DNA of 64,000 bases. It comes from Sclerodactyla briareus (lineage: Eukaryota; Echinodermata; Holothuroidea; Dendrochirotida; Sclerodactylidae). Of the stretch, positions 54,124-64,000 are shown piece after piece; within the stretch, counting starts at the first letter, position 1; the number at the start of each line of letters is the position of its first letter. Below the pieces are notes generated by a model. The model ran no database searches, had not been told where the DNA came from, and saw only the letters and a list, made by a program, of their open reading frames with translations. The stretch lies in the NCBI GenBank assembly GCA_026419785.1, contig JAODTK010001111.1, positions 682,001 through 746,000 on the forward strand, given 5' to 3'. Made by a program: the position numbers and the translations under genes.

Positions 54124-57100
54124 AACCAGAAAGCCAAAAGGCTTAGTGATTCCTTACTGTTTTCTGGTCCAACCAGACCCCCGACAAATGGGAGTAGTAC
54201 CACTCATTATGGCAACCTAACGTCTGACAAATTTCTCATCTTTACCACCATGGTAAAAAGCACACACTAAATTCAGGTTTTCAGACCTTGAACTCTGGTA
54301 CCTTAGATTACCTCCGACCTGGACCCCCAAACAATAGGGTTCATGTACTCATCATGGGGGCATACACAAACCAATATGACCTCATTCCCCCCGCCTTTTA
54401 CCAAAACACAATATGTTCATGTAACTCCCCAGAATAACCGATACACACCTAATTTCAAACCTGATCCGACAACCGTTCTGGACTTATCGTGTTTACAAGT
54501 TTTCAGTCTTTGACCCTCTGGACCTCAGATGACTCTTACCTGACCAAAAACAATAGGGTTGTTGTCCTCATCATGGGGAACACACATACCAAGTATGAGC
54601 CGTGACCTACTCAAACCTGATCAAGTCATCGGGTTTACAAGCCCCCGCCAACATTGCCAAAGATCAAATTTTAACAAATTTTTCTATTTTTCGACAAAAA
54701 TTGCACATCCCCTAACTGAACCAAACAATAGGGTTTCCTGTCCTCCCCATAGAAGAAAGCTATACACTTACTTTGAACTTGATCAGACCAACCCTTCGGA
54801 CTGAATCGTGGTTACAAGGTGGGGCCGACGTTTGACTGCTGGTGAGATCAGATGACCGCGGACCCGACTCCCAAACAATAGTGTTCATGACTCATCATGA
54901 GGAACACACATACCAATATGAGCTCATCCATCCGGTTGGGGGCCGAGTTCTCGCGTTTCCACGCCGCAATTGCCAAAATATCAAATTTTTCACAAATTTT
55001 CACAATTTTTCTAGTTTCGACCAAATTTCCCTCCCGCCCTCAACCACAAACAAAGGTTGCTCTGGTAACTCCCTATAAGAAAAGCTATACACCTAATTTC
55101 AACTTGTCAGACCAACCATCTGGACTCAATCGTGTTTACAAGGTTTTTCAGACTTTGACCTCTGGTGAACCTCTGGTGCCTCAATGACCTCTGACCTGAC
55201 CCAAAACCAATACGGTTCATGTACCATCATTGTGAACACACACACACACCATTATGAGCCTGACCTACTCCAGACCTTACACGTTATCATGTTTACAACA
55301 AAAATTGGCAAAAAAAAAACAAAATATCCAATTTTTCACAAATTTTCTATTTTGACCAAAAATTTAACCCCGCCTGAACAAAACAATAGGTTCCTGTACT
55401 CCCTATAAGACAGTCTTACACCTAATGTCACTTTATCAGACCACCATTTGGACTGCATCGTGTTTACAAGGTTTTCAGACTTTGACCTCTGGTGACCCAG
55501 ATTACCTCTGCCTTGACCCAAAACAATATGGTCATGTACTCATCATGGGGAAACAATACCAATAATGAGCTTCCTCCATCCAGGCGGGTCAAGTTATCGG
55601 TGTTTACAAGCAAATTGGCCAAAATATCGCATTTTTTTTGCACAATTTTCCTATTTTGACCAATTCACTCCCCAACCTATACCAAAACGATAGGGTTTCC
55701 TGTACTCCCCATACGCAAGCTCTTATACACCGCTTTCAACTTGAAAATCAGTACCACACCCATCCTGGACCTTATCCGTGTTTACAAGGTTTTAAGACTG
55801 TTACCTCTGTGACCTCAGATGACCATCTGACCTGACCCCGAAAACACTAGGGTTCATTACTACATCATGGGGAAACACACATATCAAGTATGGCTTCATC
55901 CATTCCGGTGAGGGTCGAGTTATCGTGTTTACAAGCCAAAATTGGCAAAATATCAAAATTTAACAAATTTTCTATTTTCGACCAAAATTCACTCCCACCT
56001 GACCAACAATCATAGGGTTCCTGTACTCCCATAATAAAGCTAGACACCTAATTACAACTTGAACAGACCAACCATTCTGAGAACTTACCGTGTTTACAAG
56101 GTTTTCAGCACTTTGCCCTCTGGTGCCTCTTGGTGACCTCAGATGACTCTCGACCTGACCCAAAACCAATAGGTTTCATGTACTCATCATGTGGAACACA
56201 CCACACCAAGTATGAGCTGAACCTACTCAGACCTGATCAAGGTATCATTGTTACAAGCCAAAATTGCCAAAATATCAAATTTTCACAAATTTTTCCTATT
56301 TTTGACCAATCCAACACCCGACCTAACCAAAAACAATAGGGTTTCCTGTACTCCCTATAAGAAGCTATACACCTAATTTCACCTTATCAACCAACATTCT
56401 GGACTCATCGTGTTTACCAGGTTTTCAGACTTTGACCTCTGTGCCCTCAGTGACCTCTGACCTGACCCAAAAACAATGGTTCATGTACCTCATCATGGGA
56501 ACACACATCCAATTATGACCTTACCTACTCAGACCTGCTCAAGTCATCGTGTTTACAAGCCAAATGCCAAAATATCAAATTTTCCACAATTTTCTTTTTC
56601 CGAACCAAAATTCACTTTCCGACCTGGACCAAAAAACAATAGGTTTCCTGTACTCCCCATACGAAACTCTAACACTTAATTTGAACTTGATCAGCCCACC
56701 ATTCTGGACTTCTCGTGTTTTACAAGGTTTTCAGACTTTGGACCTCTGGTGACCTCAGATGACCTCTGACCCTACCCCAAACAATTAGGTTTTTCATGTA
56801 CTCATCATGAGGAACACACTACCAAGTATTAGCTTCTATCCATCCGGGTGGGGCCGAGTGGGCGTGTTTACAAGCCGAAATTGGCGCAAAATATCAAATT
56901 TTCCCAATTTTCCTATTTTCGACCCAAAATTCACGCCCAACCTTAACCAAAAGCAATAGGGTTCCTGTACTCCCCATAAGAAAGCTATACACATTCATTT
57001 GAACATTGATCCGACCAAAACCATTCTGACTTATCGTGTTTACAAGGTGTTTCAGGACTTTGACCGCTGGTGACCTCAGATGACCTCTGACCCGAACCCC

Positions 57101-60100
57101 AAAAAAAATAGGGTTCATGTACTCATCATGGGAACCCACATACCAAAGTATTATCCTGACCTACTCAGACCTGGATCGAAGCATCGTGTTTACAAGCCGC
57201 AAACTGCCAAACTATCAAATTTTCACAAATTTTCTATTTTCGACCAAATTCACTCCGACCTGAACAAAAAAAATGTTCCTGTACGCTCCACACATAAGCA
57301 AGCTATACACTTAATTTGACTTGAGCAGATCAACCATTCTGGACTTATCATGTTTACACGGTTTTCAGACTTTGACCTCTTGTTACCTCAATATGACCTC
57401 TTACCCACCCCAAAAACCATAGGGTTCATGTACTCACTCATCATGGGGAAACACACAGACCAAGTATGATGCTTCATCCATCCGTGTGGGGTCGAATTAT
57501 CGCTTTACAAGCCGAAAGTTGTCCAAAATAATAAATATCACATTTCACACTTTTTCTATTTCGACGTCAAATTTCAACGTTATCCCGACCTGAACCAAAA
57601 ACAATAGGTTCCTGTAACGCCCCTAGAAGAAAGCTATACAGCTAATTTGAACTTGATCAGTACTACAACCATTCTGGACTCTCGTGTTTACAAGGTGTCA
57701 GACGTTTGACGCCTCTGGACTCTCTGGTGCCTCAGTATTACCTCTGACTGACCCAAAAACAAACACTAGGGTTCAATTACTCATCATTGGAACCACACAC
57801 CAAGTATGAGCCCTGCCTACTCAGACCTTCAGTTATCATGTTACGAAGCCAAATTGGCCAAAATATCAATTTTCACAATTTTTATTTTTGACCAAAATTT
57901 ACCCACCACCTGACCAAAACAATGGTTCCTTACTCCCTAAAGAAAGCTAAAACACCTAATTTCAACTTGATCAACCAACCATTCTGGGACTCATCGGTTG
58001 TACAAGGTTTTCAGACTTGACCTCTGGTGACTCAGATGACCTCGACCTGACCCAAAAACAATAGGGGCATGTACCATCATTGGGGAACACAATACCAATT
58101 ATCCATCCATCCCAGGCTTGTCGCCAAGTTACGTGTTTACAAGCCAAAATTGGCCGAAATCATCTAATTTTCACAAATTTTCTATTTTGACCAAAATTCA
58201 ACGCCCCAACCATACCACAAACGATATGGTTCCTGTATCCCCATAAGAAAGCTATACACCTATTTCAACTTGATATACCAACCACTTACTTATCGTGTTT
58301 ACAGGTTTTTAAAAGACTTTGACCTCTGGTGACCTCAGATGACCTCTGACCTGACCCGAAAACATAGGGTTCATGTATCATCATGGGAACACACATTCAA
58401 GTATGAGCTCCATCCACCGGTGGGTCTGAGTTATCGGTTTACAAAAAAAAAAGCCAAAAAAAATTTGCCAAAATAATTCAATTTAAACAAATTTTCCTAT
58501 TTCGAACTAAATTCATCCCAACCTGAACCCCAAATCAATATTCCTTACTCCCCATAAGAAAGCTATACACCTAATGTTCAACTTATCAGACCAACCATTC
58601 TGGACTTACCGTGTTTACAAGGTTTTTCAGACTTTGACCTCTGGTGACCTCTGGTGACATCAGATGCCCTCTGACCTGGACGCCAAAAACAATAGGGTTC
58701 ATGTCCTCATCATGGGAACACCCCTACCAAATATGAGCCTGACCTAATCAGACCTGATCAAGTTATCATGTTACAAGCAAAAATTGGCCAAATTATCAAA
58801 TTTTCCACAATTTTCTTTTTTTGACCAAAATTCACACCCTACCTGAACCAAAACCATAGGTGCCTGTACTCCCTATAAGAAAGGCATACACCTAATTTCA
58901 ACTTGACGAGACCAACCATTCTGGATCCACGGTTTTACAAGGTTTTTTTCAGACCTTTGACCTCTGGACCTCAGATGAGACCTCTGACCTGACCCAAAAC
59001 CATAGGGTTCACTTACTCACCATGGGGAACCAATACCAAGTATGAGCTTTCAATCCATCCACGGGGTCAAGTTTATATCGTGTTTACAACCAAATTTGGC
59101 CAAATATCGAATTTTCACAAATTTTCCGTTCTTGACCAAAATTCACATCCAACCTATACCAAAAAACGATGGGGTTCATATACTTACTCCCCATAAGACA
59201 GCTATACAACCTCATTTTCAACTTGATCAGACCAACCATCCTGGACCTTATCGTGTTTACACGGTTTTAAAGACTTTGACCTCTGGTGACCTCAGATGAC
59301 CTCTGACCCGACCCCAAACAATAGGGTTCCTTGTACTCATCATGGGAAACACACCTATCCAAGTATGAGCTCATTCCATCCATGTGGGGTCGATTTATCG
59401 GGTATTACAAGCCAAAATTGGCCAAAATCTCAATTTATATTCAAAATTTTTCTATTTCGAACCAAAATTCACCTCCCGCCCTGACCAAAAAAACAATATG
59501 GTTCTGTACTCCCCATAAGAAACTATACCCTTAATTTGAACTTGATCAGACCACCATTCTGGACTTATCGTGTTTACCAGGTTTTCAGACTTTGACCTCT
59601 GGTGCCTCAATGACTCTGACCCGACCCCAACACTATGGTTCAGGTACTCTCATGAAGGAACACAACATACCAGTAGATGAGCTTCAATCCATCCGGTGGG
59701 GCCGAGTATCGAGGTTTACAAGCCAAATTGGCCAAAAGAAATCAAATTTCACAAATTTTTCTATTTTTCGACCAAAATTCACTCCCGACCTGAACCAAAG
59801 CAATAGGGTTTCCTGTAGCTCCGCAGAATAAAGCTATACCTTAATTGAACTTGATCAGACCACCATTCTGGACCTTATCTTGTTTTACAGGTTTTCAGAC
59901 TTTAACCTCTGGTGCCTCTGGTGACCTCAGATGACCTCGACCTGACCCAAAACATAGGTTTCCATTTATCATCATTGGGACACACACACCAATAGAGCCT
60001 GACCTACTCAACCCTGATCAGTTTATCATGTTTACAAGCCAAAATGGCCAAAATATCAAATTTTCCCAAATTTTCTATTTCGACCAAATTCACCTACCCA

Positions 60101-60421
60101 CCTGAACCAAAAACCATAGGGTTCTGTACTCCCCAAAAGGAACTCTATACACTTCATTTCAAACTTGATCAGACCAACCATTCTGGACTTAATCGGGTTT
60201 ACAAGTTTTCAACTTTGACCTCTGGTGACCTCAGATGAACCTTTCCCCCTGACCCAAAAACATAGGTTCATTCCTCATCAGGGGACCACCCATAACCAGT
60301 AGAGCCTGACCTACTCAGAACCTGACCATTTATCATGTTTACACAGTGGGCGTCCCCACACCACCATACACACACACTCACCGACGTGACTGCATAGAGT
60401 CCTCTGACTTCGTCCAGGAAT
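54124..60421 (-). mobile_element. Tandem-array-carrying element, copy B (6.3 kb), inserted in the TIR-type element
   Basis: Both ends are those of copy A at 33.8-35.7 kb in the opposite orientation: ACCAGAAAGCCAAAAGGCTT near 54125 and CCTCTGACTTCGTCCAGGAA ending at 60420. Inside are about 19 units averaging about 316 bp. Each has one half with GGGTTCCTGTACTCCCCATA and one with GGGTTCATGTACTCATCATG. TTATCGTGTTTACAAG occurs in both halves, so the unit is a dimer of about 158 bp. The flanks of the block join to give the uninterrupted sequence of the host element (AACAATTTTT, then AAAAACC-like, then CATGTCATTGAAGGTC). There is no protein-coding capacity; all open frames are repeat artefacts. Confidence 0.87.
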
Positions 60422-61050
60422 AAAAAAAAACCCAGCCATGTCATTGAAGGTCCTCAAGGTCACGTAGGGGTCAAAAACTGATTTTAGTACTTTTGGCAAT
60501 AGCAATGGCCATGTTCATCATAAATGCCAAATGCTCCTAGGAGTGGATGTATCACATGGAGCAGTTACATTTTCATAAACTGCCATGATTAGTCATTCAA
60601 GGTCCACTTATGGTCAAACTGTTTTCTGGCCATAATCGGAAGAATGAATATCTGTGAAGGTGGAATGTTCACCAGTGTGATAATTGTTGACCTGCATGTC
60701 GGTGGGTGACCTCTGGCCTCAATTCTACCTCTGTCTTGCAATACTTGTGCTTATTAAAAAAAAAAGGAGTTACGGGCCAAAAAATAGAAGCTGGTTATTT
60801 TTGATATTTTGGGAAATAGGACCTTGTGTGCTTTATGGAGGAACCAACTCCCGCTTTCGATCGGACGCATACTTTAGTAGTTACAAGTGGTCAAAGTTTA
60901 ATTTAATAGCTTTTTTTCCGCAATAACATAAGGCTGTTTCATTGGAAATTAATAGCTTCTAGGAGTGGAGCATCACATGGAGATACAATTTATAAAAGCC
61001 GCCATTTCATTGAAGGTCATCAGGTCACGTAGGGGTCAAACACTTGTTTT
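60422..61050 (+). mobile_element. TIR-type array element, right part after the insertion
   Basis: The array resumes with CCATGTCATTGAAGGTCCTC near 60435. It continues through a second type near 60590 and GAGGAACCAACTCCCGC-like sequence near 60838, and reaches another first-type segment near 61010. It then stops at a fresh left end (CTCGCCTGAAC). Confidence 0.78.
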
Positions 61051-61693
61051 GCTCGCCTGAACTTTGTTAAGGGAGAGACATAGTGGTCACTTTGTCAGGT
61101 TACCCGCAGTAGCGTCTGGTGTTTGAGATAGCAGGGGGTTGGGGGGATTAACCCCTTGTTGAGGGCTGGTATTAATTGGAATCTTATGGGTGACACTGAG
61201 GATACAGACAAAAACTTTCATGAGATAGGGACCAGTTTTCACCTAATGAGCTGTGGTCTACCTTTAGTCTCACCAAAATGTGACATTGGACTCACGTCAC
61301 TAGGTTATGCAGTGGTATAAATTGCTTAATCATGCCAAGTTTCAGTTTTTTGACTTCCAATGAAATGTATGGAAGTGTGTCGTTCCAATTGGTCCTGAGA
61401 TAAGTTGAAGTGAGAAAATGGGTAACAGAAAGTTGATTATTGGCTAATTTGCATAAGTTAGGCAATTTGTGTTAGTCACATTTCCACAAAACTATGGTAG
61501 ACATTGTCAATAATCAGGTCCTACAGATTATGAAATTGGTCACGGTTAGGTAGGGTTGGTTCTGTCAAATGACTATACCAGTATCTTAAAGCAACTCATT
61601 AAAATGCCTTTTTGTAATGGTTTCCATGGTGACTAATAGATGAAAAACACTGATCGCGTAACCAGGCGAGACAACGGGGGGCGGTCGCCTTGT
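61051..61693 (+). mobile_element. Short TIR-type copy without array
   Basis: The left end CTCGCCTGAACTTTGTTAAG and the right end AACCAGGCGAGACAACGG near 61660-61678 bound about 640 bp. The right 250 bp (from TTTGCATAAGTTAGGCAA near 61449) align with the right end of the intron 5 copy (from about 25310). This is either an array-less deletion derivative or the true right end of the composite preceded by a duplicated left end. Confidence 0.7.
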
Positions 61694-61749
61694 TCTGGGA
61701 AACTGACACTGCAGGAGGGTAGACCCCATGTGTGCGAGTAAAATGGTCT

Positions 61750-62456
61750 AAGCCGCGTTTCCATGCACGCGGGTCGCGGGGCGGCGCGGGCGTCTAAAAT
61801 CTCTCATTGTATTTCAATGGAGCCGTTTCCATGCACACGGACGGGCGGGCGGGCAGCCGGCCGGGCGTTTTCGGATCGGTCAGTAGCGATTTTCCCGCCC
61901 GCCCGCGGGTCCGTGTGGTATTTCACAATCAATTCCCGGGATTTCCCTGCAATCTACCCGGCTTGAAGCCGGATATGGAGAGTTAGAGGACACAATTTTA
62001 GGTTCAAATATGTTCCCAAACAACATTCATAACTGTTTCAACATAGGGATGAGATGTTTTATACAAATTTTTTGTCTATATTCAACGGCATTACCGGTGT
62101 TTGATAACAACGTCAACGACAACAACCGACAACAACAACCACGGACGACCAGACAACGACGACAACAACCCGATGACACGACAACAACGGCAAACAGGGC
62201 AACAACAACAACAACGGCAACGACAGGGACAACGACAACAACAACAACAACATTAATAACAATAATAACAATAATAATAATAACAATAATAAAACTAGAG
62301 GTGACATCGGTTCCTTCTATAGCGATATATTACACACTAAAAGTGAGAAGGGTGCGTGACTCGAGAAAACGCCCGCCGCCGCCCGTGCATGGAAACGAGT
62401 CTTCCAACAAAACGCCCCGTTCTCCGCCCCGCCCGCCCGCCGTGCATGAAAACGCC
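61750..62456. mobile_element. GC-rich foldback (inverted-repeat) element
   Basis: The left arm (61750-61935) has two copies of GTTTCCATGCAC followed by very CpG-rich DNA (near 61757 and 61827). The right arm (62360-62456) has their reverse complements, GTGCATGGAAAC near 62387 and GTGCATGAAAACG near 62442. The arms are strongly GC-rich against an AT-rich background. The 400-bp middle includes a CAA/ACG-rich tract. It resembles a MITE or foldback transposon. No transposase and no clear target-site duplication could be identified. Confidence 0.7.
62101..62296. repeat. CAA/ACG and AAT trinucleotide tract
   Basis: Imperfect CAA, CGA and ACG triplets change to AAT/AAC triplets near 62250. The Thr/Asn-rich and Leu-rich open frames on the two strands are artefacts of the repeat. 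Confidence 0.9.
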
Positions 62457-62459
62457 AGC

Positions 62460-64000
62460 TTCCCAGTCGTCCCTAAACTATAAACATGATAACACGATGA
62501 CCTCCGATCAAGTATTTAGGCAATCAGTATAAGAACATTCGGGCAATGTTTAAGCCTTTGCCCTATCTCTACTTGCTTTTGCCTATTCAGATTTTTTTTT
62601 TCTTGCATGGTGTTTCTAAACTCTCATTGTTTTAGGGTCGGGGCATAGCCCCCACGGACACGTTGATGATGTGGATAAATATAACTTGATCTAAGCGAAA
62701 AACAACTATTGGTTGCAAACTTGCGGTCCTCAGAACAGCCCATTTTAAACATTTACAGCGGGACCTAAAATTTGTTTCCCCAGTAGCCGGCGAACGTTTG
62801 TTAAGGACAGGCTGTTACCAAATTCTGGAGCTATGTACCAACTGGAACTTACTAAGTCAGCGCTGTCAGCTAGGTCACATAGTTGGGGGGGGGATGCAAT
62901 GTTGACTGGATAAATTTTTCCAACTGAGTTTTTGGTATCCTGCACCAGCGTGAATATTTAAGCCGAGAGCCACCATAGTTGGCAAAAGGGGAGAGCACAA
63001 GAAAATTTTGGTTTTTGGTTCCCCCACCCAGATCCACGAAAATGGCACTCATGGCAACAAAACCCCTACCCCAAGACAAGTGTCCAGGGTGAACGTAAGG
63101 AACGAACACAGATGCATAGGACCACACAAATAAACACATACATAAGTGGCGCGCGAAGCGCGCATATTCTTTGGGTTGTTTCAAAACTAGTGGATGAATT
63201 ACCCAAGGGTCAGTCTCATGTGTAATGTCTAGATATGTATTTCTAATTGACCTCGGTGGCAAGGTGACACAGGATGGTGGAAAATGTGCCTGATCCAACT
63301 GGTATTCCCACATTCCGACGATTTCCGTTCCGCCGATTTTGTTTTGTCATTTGTTTTGGGGGGGGGGGGGCCACACCTACACACTCGTCGCAATGGCCCT
63401 GAATGAAGTTAATACGCGTAAGGACTACATCGATCAGTAAACTGGGGAGATTTATCTGTAACAAAACACCTTTGTTGCACCTTAAGGAATTGCCATATTC
63501 ATGCAGCGATTTCTGAATCCAAAATATATCAATTTTGAGAGTCGTACTGCCGTTGACAGCAGCGCACTCGTTCTCTTTTCGTTAGCTAGGTGGGTAACTA
63601 GGGTATTGCAACCGTTGGCATTTCATGTTCGATCGTGAATTGGCTGCTGAACACTATTTGTAAACATGGACAAGTCATTGAGAGCATCCTGTAATTTATA
63701 TGCGATGCTTGTAGAGAGTGCTGGCCCTCCCACCGGTGGACTTGGTCAGGAAGATCCTCCACCTCCCCTCCTCCATGACTGACGCCTAGCCAGGGGTGGC
63801 GCCAGGATTTGCCCGACAGGAGGATCAAGCTCCGATGGATTGACCAGTTGATATGAGAGCCTCTACCCACCCTACACCATTACCTACATTTTTTCCACAA
63901 TTTCTCACATCTTACCTATTTTTTCTCAATATATATGTAATAATTGTGTCGCCGACTGGCACCAGCAAATCGACAATGGGGAGGGTGGACCTGTCAAAAA
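62460..64000. other. Right flank without recognised gene
   Basis: Apart from the 229-bp repeat fragment and a G run at 63359, this holds the palindrome GGCGCGCGAAGCGCGC near 63147. A minus-strand open frame of 90 codons at 63598-63870 is not recognised. Confidence 0.45.
62930..63065. repeat. Isolated fragment of the ~229-bp repeat
   Basis: AGAGCCACCATAGTTGGCAA, then GAGCACAAGAAAATTTTGG, then CGAAAATGGCACT follow the order of the 49.2-50.4 kb unit. It is one degraded copy about 12.5 kb from the array. Confidence 0.65.

Noticed and set aside
62010..62483. 157-codon open frame rich in Thr and Asn
   Set aside because: It is built from CAA/ACG/AAT triplets inside a foldback element, and the antisense frame is a leucine run from the same repeat.

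Overview
This window is animal (metazoan) nuclear DNA. It has GT-AG introns, non-LTR retrotransposon fragments, abundant tandem repeats and long G/C homopolymers, and nothing resembling bacterial operons. The style of repeat and the compact intron-split gene suggest a marine invertebrate, possibly an invertebrate deuterostome. That is an inference from general character only; no single feature fixes the species.

One gene is securely recognisable: ribose-phosphate diphosphokinase (PRPS, PRPP synthetase) on the + strand. Its seven coding exons run from about 14.08 to 27.98 kb, from the initiator MPNIKI to a C-terminus that reads LFSHVPL-stop after one frameshift. Introns and splice sites are largely intact, but nearly every exon carries one or two single-base indels. 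I read these as uncorrected long-read assembly errors rather than decay.

Layout. 0-7 kb holds low-complexity DNA, a three-phase higher-order tandem repeat (2.7-4.2 kb) and a polypurine tract. 7.05-10.85 kb is a satellite of about 187 bp. 11.56-12.33 kb is a reverse-transcriptase fragment of a LINE on the minus strand. 14.08-27.98 kb is PRPS, with a minisatellite of about 30 bp in intron 3 and a terminal-inverted-repeat (TIR) element carrying an internal tandem array in intron 5. 28-33 kb is non-coding flank ending in a second LINE fragment. 33.8-35.7 kb is a short copy of a tandem-repeat-carrying element. 35.7-49 kb is mostly unique sequence without a recognised gene, apart from one lone repeat monomer near 45.2-45.5 kb and an unidentified short coding candidate near 47.4-48.3 kb. 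49.2-50.4 kb is a 229-bp tandem array. 51.35-61.69 kb is a nested composite: a TIR-type array element interrupted at 54.12-60.42 kb by a 6.3-kb inverted copy of the 33.8-kb element, followed by a short TIR copy. 61.75-62.46 kb is a GC-rich foldback element around a CAA-rich core. The remainder is non-coding.

The most interesting structure is the repeat architecture. Two element families have defined ends and expandable internal arrays of about 150-160 bp, one is inserted inside the other, and a solitary monomer of the same family sits elsewhere. No novel gene system was found.
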